Under the pieces are notes generated by a model. The model ran no database searches. It saw only the letters and a list, made by a program, of their open reading frames with translations, and had not been told where the DNA came from. A DNA stretch of 64,000 nucleotides, taken from assembly GCA_015680685.1 (NCBI GenBank), contig MNCI01029622.1, positions 972,554-1,036,553 on the forward strand, read 5' to 3'. A program made the translations under genes and the position numbers. Shown one piece after another: positions 22,836 through 33,268 of the stretch (positions within the stretch are counted from its first letter, which is position 1; every line of letters starts with the position of its first letter). The stretch is from Gnetum montanum (Eukaryota; Streptophyta; Gnetopsida; Gnetales; Gnetaceae).

Positions 22836-23084
22836 GTACTGGAAGAAGATAGGGAAAATACGCCAGCTGAGGGGCTGGGAGAGGAAATAGAGGAAGGAGA
22901 GGAGGAATGCAACGATGAAGAGCGTTCTATTGTGAGGACAGTGCCGGAACGAGAGCCTCATGAAGGGGCAATCTTTCATGAAGGCATAATTCCCAAAAAT
23001 GATGGCCCACTGGGGGACGACCTTTTGGGGCTAGATCCGAAGTTAAGAGATACCGGTGACAGTGGTAGCAGAGGGAATGCGTAA
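22836..23084 (+). pseudogene. Antisense gene exon 8: acidic C-terminus
   Basis: Starts after GGGTTTAG and runs 83 codons to TAA. Rich in Glu and Asp (EEIEEGEEECNDEE, then DDLLGLDPKLRD). The stop codon lies within GCGTAA, a motif repeated all over element T. Confidence 0.6.
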
Positions 23085-23127
23085 TTATAGTATAGCGTAA
23101 ATAATGATAGTAGATAACTTCGGATGA

Positions 23128-23232
23128 CTAGTTTAAGGCCGTTGCGGGCTGACTGCGTAACTATGTACAACGGTATGAATAGGTTGATTTTGTATAACTA
23201 GTTTAAGGCCATTGCGGGCTGACTGCGTAAAT
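23128..23232. repeat. 70-bp-spaced direct repeat after the antisense gene
   Basis: Two copies of a 35-bp sequence beginning ACTAGTTTAAGGCC, containing TTGCGGGCTGACTGCGTAA, at about 23128-23162 and 23198-23232. It lies between the antisense stop and the minus-strand splice donor. Confidence 0.8.
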
Positions 23233-23438
23233 TGTAACAAAAATGTAATCCTGTATAAATGCGTGAAGTAATGTGAAAGCGTAACTAACGCGAGTACGAT
23301 AAAACACGCAAAAAAAAAGTGCAAAGCGCAAACACAGAAAGCAAATGTAGCGTAAAAGTATGTTGAAACAAAAGAAGCTATTAAATGGGAAGTACGCTAA
23401 CTTACAAGAGGACGTTGGTACACGCAGAAAACCATTGT

Positions 23439-24335
23439 TCAACCATCGATACGCAATTGTCTCTTAATGGCCTTTACGTTGAGCACTGCATAAGGGCGAG
23501 GAGGCTTGTGGTTTGACTCCTCTACGCTGTCATCCGGAAATGGCAGGTCGGCCCAGGCTAGACCGTTGTCATTGTTGTCAGTTTTTTTAGGGGCTTGGAG
23601 ATGGGACTGATCATCAGCTGTTTCAATCTCTGAACCCCATTCTTCTTCAATGTTATTGACGGTCCTGGGGGTGACCTCGTCGCCGCGTATGATGACCTTC
23701 CCCCTAGCGTAGGGTAGGTGTATCTCTTGGTGTATCGGCGACGAAACTGCCCTCAGCTGGGCTAACCATGACCTCCCCAAGATCAAGTTGAAACCGGGCA
23801 TCTCCTCGACGACTAAGAATGTGGCTTCGGTTGGGAATTGCTCCCCCGCCACAAACTCAATACGCACCGTTCCCTTGACTTGAACCCGTGCTCCGTTGAA
23901 CGATTTTATGCAGGCTGTCATCGTGGGAGTGATCTGGTCGACCAAGCCCAGCCTATCCACTATGGAATAAGGAACGACATTAGCAGCTGCGCCATCATCC
24001 ATGTGCACCCTCTGGATCCGGTACTGGCCGACTCGAATGGTAATGAACATAGGTTCAGTCGTTACTTGACCTTTCTCTGGGTCGTCTTTGACGGAATCGT
24101 CAAGAAAGGTCAGCGAGGTAGGCTTGGGTTGTTCAGCTTCGGAAGGAAACATGATAGCGTGTATCGCTTCCTCTTCTGCTGGTAGGTTGCCATCCACTGA
24201 TATGGATGTCAGCATGCGTACCATAGCCTCACGCTGTTCTCGAGACGTCATTAGTAAGTCGTACAGGCTCAGCATTGTGTTCTTTTGCTTAAGAGCTTGT
24301 TTGAATTGCATGAATGCACCAAGGAGGTCCTTCTC
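23439..24335 (-). pseudogene. Element T aspartic protease
   Basis: Matures the polyprotein. It is in the same frame as gag, after TGA 24336-24338. The active site reads MDDGAAANVVPYSI, the D-G-A triad of retrotransposon proteases. EEMPGFNLILGRSWLAQL is the conserved C-terminal motif, followed by HLPYARGKVIIRGDE. The frame ends at TGA 23439-23441, 33 nt before the candidate splice donor. This TGA may be mutational (CGA) or a real gag-PR terminus. The relative in element A has a similar segment. Confidence 0.9.
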
Positions 24336-27248
24336 TCAGCTAGGTTGTTTATCCCCCTTGTTCTCCTCCATTCGACCCAAGAGACGGATCTCTCGAGGCG
24401 GAGTGGCGTCAGTGGGAGGATCATTCCTTTTCCTGCCAAGAGAAGGTGGCTGCGTTTCTGTACCTTTAGCCTGCTTCTGAGGCATAGACAAAGGCACAGA
24501 GGCCAGGGGCCTGGGCTTAGGGAAGCCGAGCATAAGGTGGTCTTTTGTTGCATTAATTGTAGTGTCCTCCTTCTTTCGCTTAGGAGGTGATGACTGGTTA
24601 TTTCGACCGGAGGTTTGCCCCTGCATGAAAGGAGCAGGCCATGGTTCTGGCACCCTGATAATGAAGGGCGCTCTAGGCGTGGGCGTAGATGGAGTCGCGG
24701 CTTGAGTGCTGCTGCATGACTGAGGGCGTACCTGGGAAGGTGCTCGTATGATGAAAGGTGGCTGTGAGACCCCACTGGCTGCCGATGAAGTAGTTGGCCC
24801 CCTTGGTGAGCTGGCGGGCACGCGCAAGACAAAAGGCTGTTTTGGCGGTCCCTTACGCTCACCGTCTGTACTCACCATAGTGATTGTATAAGGATCGTAG
24901 TTTGCGTTCAACTGGTCCTTATATACATGCAGTGTTTGGTTTTCCGGACGCGTCGGGTTACTGCTGTCTAACTTTAGATGACCTTTGTCGATCATGCGTT
25001 GAATGTCGTCCTTTAATGCCCAACAGTAATCCGTGTCGTGACCACACATCTGGTGGTAGTCACAGAAACAGTCGAGCCTGAAAGATCTCAGAACTGCTGG
25101 TTCGTTAAGTAAGGCTAGAGAAGGGTCCTTCAGCAATTCACAGTGAAGTCTGTGACGCTTCAGAGCTTCCTTGGACACCTTCTTAGGTTGAATGTGCCCT
25201 GCCGCTAACAGTTGTTTCAACAATTCGGAATGCTTCACAGGTAAAGCCGCATATTTTGAACGATCTTTACGCTCAAAATTTGGCTTTGGCTGGGGGGCCT
25301 TTTCAGGAGCCGCCGTGTCCTGACTGTTGCTAGCACTAGTCGTGGTTTCAGGTGGCGCGGCGGGTGCCTTTTTGTTCTTTGTCTTTGTACTCTCAGTCAT
25401 TGCAGCTACTGTCGTTGTCACTACTTTGCCTTTGTCTTTGTTCTTATTATGTGCATTCTTATAGGTGACAGACGCTGGGTCTTTGCTGGCCTCCGCAGCA
25501 TCTTGGATGCTTCTAACTTGCGCGAAGGCCTGATGTAAATTACTGGGGGAAAGGTAGTACAGCTTCGACTTGATGAAGTCACTGACTACTCCCTTGAACA
25601 TAGCCAGCATATGTGAGTCCACGATCGGCTCGCGGATCTCGTTCAAGGTAGCATTCCAACGCTGTATAAAATTTTGGACGGGCTTGAGCAGGTCTTGTTT
25701 CACCCCCATGAGCTGATCCAGTGTGACTTCCGGCTTCAAATTGTATTTGAAGCGGGTCACAAACTGGGTCAGAAGCTCTTCCAAGGTTGAGATGGAGGAG
25801 CGTGGGAGGGATCGGTACCAATCCAAAGCTTTCCCTGTTAATGACATCGCAAAGATGTGGATGATAGTGTGTGGCCACTGTTGCAATAACAAGGACTCAG
25901 ATCTAAACGTGACAACGTGAGCATTGGGATCTCCCTCCCCATTGTACTTGGTAAAATGAGGTAGGGACATCCCTGGCGGCAACGACAGCATAGGAACCGC
26001 TGAACTGATTGGATCGTCCTGGTAAAAGTCTATGATCTGGACGGTGTCAGAACCAGCGGCCTTGAGGCGTCGAACCTCTTCGGTTAGAGTATGGATCAGC
26101 TAGAAGGCTTGGTCCAGGCCTGTTAACGGAGGTGTTTGCGCGGAAGGCATAGGAGGTTGGACCGGGAGGGTGGCGCTAGGAAATGGAAAGGACAGGCGAG
26201 GTCGACTGGCCACTGGCGGGGCGGGGATCCCGACAGGCGGGCGAGCCTGTGAAGACCAGCACCTGCTGGTTTGCACAGGGGGGTTGGCTGCCGCCTGCTG
26301 CACGAGATAAGGATGTAAATACTGCGGTACCCCCTGTGGAACATACGTTGCTGGTGCAACTGGGGGTTGCGCGCCGTACACCACAGACTGGGTCTGTTGC
26401 GCCGCCGGGTTGGCCCACTGACCTGCTGCAGGCTGTTGGGCGTAAGTGGGTGGCTGGATGGCTGCGGTAATCTGTTGGGTCGGAGGGGGCGGAAACGACA
26501 AGGTCTATGCTGAGGGCGTTGCAGATATGTTGTAGGGTTGTATCAGAGGAATGAAGTGGGGCACAACAGTCGCCGGGACCACCACTGGGATGTTAAGTAC
26601 GTGTGGTGACGAAACCGCCCCCACGTTATTGTGAGGGATTTGTACTTGTAGCCCAGATGGTTGCGTAGCAGCCTGTGGAAGGACAGGGACATGCATCTCT
26701 GCCGTCGGGGCCATGTTAAGAGAGGCGGCCTCTCTGTTGAAAGGAAAGAGGGGATTTGCGTATGTATGGGGGCTCAGGGTATGGAATGAAGGTTCCAGAG
26801 TATGGAACGAATGTTCCGACTGGGCCGCAAATTCGTCCTCTTCCTCCTCCCCATACTGGGGCTCCACCACAGCTTGTGAAGCCTGGCCTTTGGCCATGAA
26901 CAACTGTGTAATAAGTTCGTGTTGGTGTTCGGTCAAGGGGATTATGTCGTAAGCTGTTGGCTTAAAATCATAGCCCCCTCGGTGGAGCACCTCAAAATTC
27001 CGTTTCGCTTCAAGTTCGGCTCGGCTTAGAGCCAGCTTCGCCTGGATCTTAACGCATATGAAGTTGTATTCTTCAGGGGTTATAACCGTGAAGATAGGCT
27101 CTTTTCCCTGAAGCCTCAATGAACGATGCAATGGTCCCTGGGATTCTGTTGCGCCCGGTGCTGGTCGGGTGACCGCAATAGGGTTCACGGATGTGGCACC
27201 CAGATCGGTAAGGACCATGGTAGTTGTGGTTGTGTACAAAGAGTCCAT
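24336..27248 (-). pseudogene. Element T gag
   Basis: Encodes the capsid protein, about 970 codons in one frame with stops TAG 26505-26507, TAG 26100-26102 and TGA 24336-24338. Residues 1-247 contain VITPEEYNFICVKIQAKLAL and an acidic EEEEDEF stretch. Residues about 250-385 are Pro/Gln/Ala-rich. The gag core lies at about 420-600 (KYNGEGDPNAHVVTF, ALDWYRSLP, TQFVTRFKYN). The cysteine motif CDYHQMCGHDTDYC lies near 726, typical of Tat gags. Proline-rich PFIIRVP-type repeats end it. Two of the stops are TAG, consistent with CAG decay. Confidence 0.92.
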
Positions 27249-27493
27249 TGGGCAATAAGATCAAAGATAAGTGATAATCGGATTGAAGGAATGGTTGGCA
27301 ACCAAAGCTCAAAATAGGCTTTCTACCCTGTTGGATTTCAAAGAAATCATCCGTGCAACCGATCTATATCACACAATTGGCCGTAAACTTTCGTAGAGGT
27401 ATTACGTTTACGTTTTAGGGTATGGATCTCTACCAAGGCTACCCGAAGTATTCGGATCGGAGCCTGAAGGCCCTCCTTCTAGCGCAAGAAAAC
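27249..27493 (-). promoter_or_regulatory. Element T leader with primer-binding region
   Basis: Between the 5' LTR and the gag start. Immediately after the LTR the minus strand reads GTTTTCTTGCGCTAGAAGGAGGGCC. Its GCGCTAGAAGGAGGGCC part is shared with E and, more loosely, A, which marks the primer-binding region. The tRNA is not identified. Confidence 0.55.
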
Positions 27494-28303
27494 TATAATG
27501 ACAGAAAACGTCGGCAGCTGGAAATACCGACCGAGATTCCGTGTATACAGTTTTAACCACGGATCCGCGCGAGGGCTATGCTGGAAAAAGCGAATCCGCG
27601 GTGCCCTGAACGGTCTTGTCGATCAGAAAGGGACTTATGGGTCAGTAAAATGATGAAGATTACGGATCTTTGCGTTGTTTCGATTTGATTCGAGGGATCG
27701 TGAAATGGGAGGAAAACGACGTGGATGGGTCGCTACGATGATAACGCCAAACACGCCGAAGAGATGCTAATCAGGAGAGAAACACGTGATTTTCAAAAGA
27801 TCTATGTTTTGATTTTTGAAAGAATGTATGATTTGTATGCCACATTACAATGGGAGAGACCCCCAATAACTTGATACAAAAAATGAGCACAAAACAACAA
27901 GGAAACTATCCAAACAGAAGTCCGATCTACCTCGCAGGCCAAAGTTGGGATGCAAGGATGGTCAAGCTCTGAGGTCTACCAATCAACTATTTCTAACTGG
28001 TAGAGTCTGCAAACTAGGCGAGACGATCTCACAATCCCTGTTCTACTTCTTTGCTTCGAGTAGGTTCTGCTCAGGGCAGCAATCGCTAATGGAGAAAGTC
28101 GTATCTTCCCCGAAGGAATGATCTCTCTTGTTGCTAAGGCTCAAGTGCACTATGCTCTGTTCTTGCTGAAGGATGGTGCTGTTGACAGTTGCCAAAAGGT
28201 TGCTCTTTGTTCCTCTTCTCAAGGTGATAAGTGCTTCCTTGCTCAGAAAATGCTCTTGCCCTTTTGATTTTCTGCTGCCCCCTCTGTATCTTTGTCAATT
28301 GGT

Positions 28304-28313
28304 CTATTTATAG
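28304..28313 (-). promoter_or_regulatory. TATA box of element T 5' LTR
   Basis: The minus strand reads CTATAAATAG. It is conserved in the other LTR at 12768-12777. The 49-bp repeats lie upstream in U3 relative to transcription. Confidence 0.7.
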
Positions 28314-28560
28314 GTTGCGGGGTCCCATAAAAAGGCGCAACCTTGATGATGTGGGTCCCGGATATTTCGGGTTCCATTCACATGGCCATTTTAAGTCAGA
28401 CTGTGACTACGCACAACACGCTCGTTTGCGTGTTGTGCGTGTGAAGAGCAGGTACATGTTGAGCGTGTTTCAATTGCTTTCAGGCTATATTACACTCATT
28501 CGCGTTGTGTTGCGTGTATGAGCGTAATCCGGTACAAAAAATAATAGGCTCAAAATTGTC

Positions 28561-28756
28561 TTACGCTCACTACGCAGCTGCGCGTAACGAGGCATAGACA
28601 ATATCTAACTTACGCTCACTATGCAGCTACGCGTAGCGAAGCGTAAACAATATCTAATTTATGCTCACTACGCAGCTGCTTGTAACGAAGCGTAAACAAT
28701 GTGTAATTTACGCTCACTACGCAGGTGCGCGTAACGAAGCGTAAATAATGTCTAGC
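28561..28756 (-). repeat. 49-bp tandem repeat, four copies, T 5' LTR
   Basis: Copies start at 28561, 28610, 28659 and 28708. Units differ by a few substitutions. This is one unit more than in the 3' LTR. Confidence 0.93.
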
Positions 28757-29012
28757 CTTAGTGATGCAATACGCAATGGTATGCACCGCCGCGTAACGAG
28801 CGTAAAGACAAGTTATCCATACGCCACGAGAAAAAATGTCGAACTGTTGTGCTTTTCTAGACTCTGCCTTCGACTATTTTGGAGCTTATTACGCTCATTA
28901 CGCTGCCGTGCGTAATAGAGCGTAAACTTATCCTTGAACAAAGCTGATGCGCGCTCTCGCTTGAATTGCAAATCTTTGCGTGAGGCCGACTCGTAATTTT
29001 CACGGTGTTTCA

Positions 29013-29017
29013 GGTTA
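29013..29017. repeat. Target-site duplication of element T, right copy (GGTTA)
   Basis: Perfect match to 11952-11956. Confidence 0.92.
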
Positions 29018-29995
29018 TAATGAAAGGATATAAATGATGAATCAATGAGAAAGACCAACTTTTACTCAAGTTGGGATGATGAAGATCAAAGTGAAGAAAA
29101 GGTGAAGGACAATGCAAAGAATTTACACCTCATCTATATGGCTATCACAAATGATGATGCTAATACCTTAGATGATGAACTTAATGAGGATGAGAGGTTT
29201 TATTTTTGGTGTAATAAAAGTTTAAATTTTTAAAATCTTTGCACAGAGTTGAACAAAAAAGTAAAAATAAAGAATGACAAAATTTCTTTATTGAATATAA
29301 CAATTTTAGATCTCAGTAAGGAAATATCAAACCTTAATATTGAGAATAAATAACTAACAAAGTCATGTGAGTAGATCAAGGAAGAGCTTGCAGATGCCAA
29401 ACCTCTAAAAGAAAGGCTAGTCAAGGGAAAAGAATTCATTTAGATGGTTCTTGGACAAGGAAGAAGTCCATATGATAAGAGTGGATTCGGATGTTGTACA
29501 CAATAGGAATCATCTACATCAATTCCATCTCAACCAAAGGTCACTCCAAAGAATGAAGAATCAATAGGGACTACATCTCAACCAAGAGCAACTCCAAGGT
29601 ATAATCATATTAACTACTATTGAAAGGTGAGATGTTATTATTGTCAAAATTTTGGGCATAAGAAAAAGGAGTGAAATTTAAAATATTATCACATGAGCAC
29701 TTGGTCATATCATAAGACTCCTTGGTCTTATTCAAATGTTCATAGAAAGGATTTTTCACAAGTTAAAAAGGGTATGCAAACAAATCAAAGAGGAGTCAAG
29801 AATGATTGAACAACTCAAAAGAACAAGGGAGTTCAAAAAGTTTGGAGAATCAAGAGGAAGGAACTTGACAATGAGAAGATACTATCTAGCCAATTTATGA
29901 AAGGGCACGAAGCTTTGAAAAATGAATGCACAAAGAGAAACCTTGAAAGAGAAATCTCATTCTCTAGCACTCTAGGCCCCTTAATTCTCAATTGA
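29018..29995 (+). pseudogene. Element B gag, part 2, with second zinc knuckle
   Basis: Continues the gag frame interrupted by T: KTNFYSSWDDEDQSEEK is the Ser/Asp-rich segment of plant copia gags. A helical stretch (KISLLNITILDLSKEISNLN) follows, then a second knuckle near 29625, reading CYYCQNFGHKKKE with a stop where the last cysteine should be. KVWRIKRKEL ends it. In complete copia elements this position is followed by protease; here none is seen. Confidence 0.68.
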
Positions 29996-32050
29996 AATTC
30001 AAGGTAAGTCAAGGCAAGTTTTTATTTTCTTTCTTGCTAATATCATGTTAGTATTTAATTTGGAAAGGCTAAATTGTGTTGATGTGTGATTACTTCATTT
30101 CAAGCTATGGGATGTTTGTTTTAATATTCTAAAATTGTTAAGTGCTTTCAAGAGAAGACATTTGATACTGTTAGAATATTTGTTTATGGTATCTCTTGTG
30201 AATGTATGAGCATAATGTGATTAATCTTAGAATTGAATAAAAGTTTGTGGTTCTTGTAAACTTTTAAATCTTGTATTGATAAATAATATTTTGGAATCTA
30301 CTTTAGAATGTATTGGGTTTAAGTGATTTAAAACTCATGGTCCAAAAGGTCCTTGTTGAACAATTATTGTTTGTTTAAACATATATGTCTTATGCTCCAA
30401 ACTGTTAACTAAGTTATGGTATTGTTTTCCTTATGAAATCTTAAAGTTTGGTTGATTGTAAGAATTTTTTTATGGTCCTTGTAATGTAATTCATGTATCT
30501 TTTGAAGATAGCTACATTGCAAAAGGAAGTCCTTAAGCATATGAATTATTTTCTATCTTTATGAGAGGTCCTTCTTTCAAACTTAATCTTGGTATGGCAC
30601 TACAAATTTTTTGGAACATCTTGTAGCTCTTATGTAATTCTCAATGAATGTATGGTATTTATGTATGTTTTATAATGTTGATTTTTTGATGATTTCAAGA
30701 TGTTATGCCATGTTTTGGGATGTCTTAGATTTATTTTGATGAATCTATAAATTTTTGGAGTCTATGATGACTATGATGACTTGTTTGATGATGTTTGGAG
30801 GTTTCTAATCTCAAAATGAGCATCTATATTTTCAAACCTAGGATGATAGACATATACTCTAACAGTTAGCTATCTCACCTACATTTGAGATGCTTCATTT
30901 GATAGTAGACATCTCTCTTAAGAGGATATCCAAGTATCCACCTTTGATCTTAATGTTGAATTGTAGGGATAGTACTTTAATGAGAAAAGAACAAGTTGAT
31001 ACAAAAGAACCTTGAAAAAGTATTAAAATCTACACATATGTAGGTGGAATCCTATACCTAATCCAAGAGGCAACTAGTATAGGGGGAGTCTTGTGAGGCT
31101 TTTATCAAAAGGCACTCAAGTAGAAAAATTTCATATTTCAACTCATCCTCAGCTAAAAATGAGCAAGGAAGAGCATATTCATCTAGTAATGTTGTAAAAG
31201 AGGACATTTATTAACTCCGTATCTAAAGATGAACTTTTATGGTGAAAGCTCCAGATGTTTATATGTTATATAAACTTACTTGTGAACTCTATTTATAGTC
31301 TAACCTTTTGTATGCCAAGAATATATCTTTTTAACTACCTAAGGCCCTTATTACAAATATGAATTAAGATGAACTAGAACAAGTGTTCATGATCTCTTTT
31401 GGTAAGATACAAGGTATATCCATATGCTACTTTTCTTGCCTTTAACATGGTTATCATATATTAGTTTATGAATCTTCTTTTGGATAAAAAGTTAATTGGT
31501 TATTTTTGATATTTTGATATATTTAGCATGATTAGATGTGTTACTTTGTCTTAAAAGTTTAATATGCATTTTTTAAACTCTCTTACCATGAACTTACTAT
31601 TAGATTGTTGATTTTTTGAATACCTACTAAAAGGCTTGGATTAGCTATGAATCTTGTTGTAAATAGATGAAGGAATGCTTTTGATAAAAACTAATTTTAC
31701 TTCATTAGCCCTATGAAATTAATGAATTGTGTACTCTTCAACTAGTTCTCTTGAAAAATGGTTTCATGTCTTGCACATTTATATCATGAAACATTTTTAC
31801 ATGTGTTTAGATTCTTTTGGGTGTTGTCCATATAGAGGAAGAGATTTATGTGATAATGGTTATGCTATTTATGCAATGACTCTCCATAACTATATGTTTT
31901 TGTTCTAAAATGATATATCTTTAAGATATAGGTTTATATGCATCGTCCTTTTTGGTCATGTCCAAAAAGAAGGAGAAGTAGCTTATGTATTGTGATATTG
32001 TGATAAATACTAACCCACTTTCTTAAGTTTTTGACATTAAAAAAAGGGAT
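29996..32050 (+). other. Element B noncoding interior and purine tract
   Basis: About 2 kb of AT-rich sequence with no open frame and no pol similarity. It ends with AAAAAAGGGAT (about 32040-32050), the likely polypurine tract for the 3' LTR. Confidence 0.6.
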
Positions 32051-33263
32051 TGATTGTTGACCTTCTAGTATGTTGAAACATTAAGGAAAATGAAGCACAA
32101 GAATGTTTGTGTGGTTGTTATTTTTATAGGTGCAAGAACAAAGGACTCAGGGACTCACATGCAAATTTAGGATCACAAGGACTCAAGGAAGCATGGATGA
32201 ATATGTAAAAAAAAATGTGTCTATTTTGGTTGAGGATGATTCCCAGATTTTTTTGGCATGTTTTAGAGTGTTTCTCGCTCATTTTAATGTGTCTAGAAGG
32301 TTATAAGATCTATGGGAAGTTGTTTGGAGGCATCTGAGGGCTTCTAGCATCAAAATGAGTAGTTTCTTTTTTGGCCCCTACAAAAGAGATGTATTTTCCA
32401 TACTAAAGACATCTTTCTAAAAATTAGTATAGGCAAAGACATATCTACAAAATAGTAGACATTTTTCATTAGATAAATATGTCTTACAAGAGTGAAGGTA
32501 AGTTATAGAAAGATGTCTTTTTCCAAAAGAAAATGTCTTCCCAAAATGAAGGCCAAATGTAGAAAGACATATCAGTCACAAATAATACTTCTTCCATGAC
32601 CTTTAGCTAGCTATTTCACAAGTTTTGAGATGAATTTGGAAACATAGTAGCTATAAGAAGACTTCATTCTCATAAGAAAACAAGCAAACATTGTGTACTA
32701 TCAATTGTAATAATCTGGCAATCATTGTAATCATTATTATTTCTCATTGTATAATCATTTGTCTATTGTATTTGGTAGAAGTGAGTTATGCCTCAAGCAC
32801 AAGGATCAACAAACTTGGTTGCATTCATCCATTGTAATTGTTATTCTTTTTTATTGACCTATGGAGTTGATGTGCTTCTTTTGAGAAGGCATCTTTCTTG
32901 AGCTTATCAGGATCCTATGGGATTAAGTCTTGGTGTAGTACCACAATACTCTAAAGTGAAGCTCAAGTTGAAAAGGTAGTGGGATGTTTGAAACCATATT
33001 CTAAGCTTGTATGGACCTTATAGGGTTGAGTAGATTCGTAGCATTGAATCACTCTAGAGTGGAGCTTAGAGGTTGTATAGGGTGTGATACCCTTCAAACC
33101 ATAATTTGAAAGGAATAAAGTTCAGAGGTGTGCTTTTGAACTACCCTTTGAGTGTGGACTATCCAAGCTGGGGAATCAAATTAAATTTGGTGTGTACATT
33201 GTGTTAAAGAATTTTTATTTGGGAAACATATTCATACGTCCCTTCTAAGTTCAACAATCCTTA
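32051..33263 (+). repeat. Element B 3' LTR
   Basis: Starts TGATTGTTGACC after the purine tract and ends CAACAATCCTTA. Colinear with 10206-11403. Confidence 0.8.
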
Positions 33264-33268
33264 GCTGT

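Larger units (their letters stand above)
18940..23084 (+). pseudogene. Antisense eight-exon gene inside the T pol intron
   Basis: Exons: 18940-19058, 19328-19777, 19899-20173, 20270-21310, 21392-21664, 21732-21860, 21939-22756 and 22836-23084. All introns are GT-AG and every phase matches, giving 3,354 nt (1,118 codons) ending at TAA 23082-23084. Stops interrupt it at 19752, 20635, 20986, 20992, 21178, 21502 and 21773 (TAA, TAG, TAG, TAG, TGA, TAG, TGA); most fit C-to-T change of CAG or CGA. Domains: basic N-terminus, FCP1/HAD-like, plant-transposon-like, Glu/Pro repeats, helical charged region, acidic tail. It is opposite to the element's own transcription, which would let its introns survive retrotransposition. 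The function is unknown. The exon 5 donor could instead be 21659 (same phase). Confidence 0.75.
18549..23405 (-). other. Candidate pol intron of element T between protease and RT
   Basis: On the minus strand the donor is CTT/GTAAGT at 23405. The acceptor is GGTTTTGCAG/GAC, with the exon resuming at 18548. Both junctions are in phase 0 relative to protease and RT, so removal of 4,857 nt joins gag-PR to RT-IN in one frame, except for a TGA at 23439-23441. Ogre elements are known to carry an intron in this position (family knowledge). Here the intron contains a complete antisense gene. Splicing itself is inferred. Confidence 0.72.
11957..29012 (-). mobile_element. Element T: 17-kb Tat/Ogre-like Ty3 retrotransposon with antisense gene in a pol intron
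   Basis: Bounded by LTRs of 1,471 and 1,519 bp and the perfect duplication GGTTA. On the minus strand the order is 5' LTR, primer-binding region, gag, protease, candidate intron, RT, two RNase H domains, integrase, tandem repeat, purine tract and 3' LTR. gag through integrase is in one frame once the intron is removed, with stops but no frameshift. Dual RNase H and the gag cysteine motif place it in the Tat lineage (family knowledge). It is far richer in CG than its surroundings, so it is the youngest large insertion here. The pol intron holds an eight-exon gene on the plus strand. Confidence 0.93.
27494..29012 (-). repeat. Element T 5' LTR
   Basis: Partner of 11957-13427. It carries four copies of the 49-bp repeat (28561-28756) where the 3' LTR has three, explaining nearly all of the 48-bp length difference. 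It begins TGAAACACC (minus strand) next to the target duplication GGTTA and ends TATA. Divergence from the 3' LTR is a few percent by eye and mostly transitions. Confidence 0.93.
10206..33263 (+). mobile_element. Element B: copia-like LTR retrotransposon with gag only, split by T
   Basis: Two colinear LTRs (10206-11403 and 32051-33263) flank an interior that, without T, is about 3.6 kb. The interior encodes a decayed plant-copia-type gag with two zinc-knuckle segments, then about 2 kb of noncoding DNA and a purine tract. No protease, integrase or RT is visible. Flanking GCTAC (10201-10205) and GCTGT (33264-33268) may be a target duplication altered by two transitions. T is inserted in the gag at GGTTA. 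Confidence 0.78.

Noticed and set aside
24285-24590. Plus-strand ORFs over gag (24088-24590, 26183-26470 and others)
   Set aside because: They are shadows of the minus-strand gag frame, which carries recognisable motifs.
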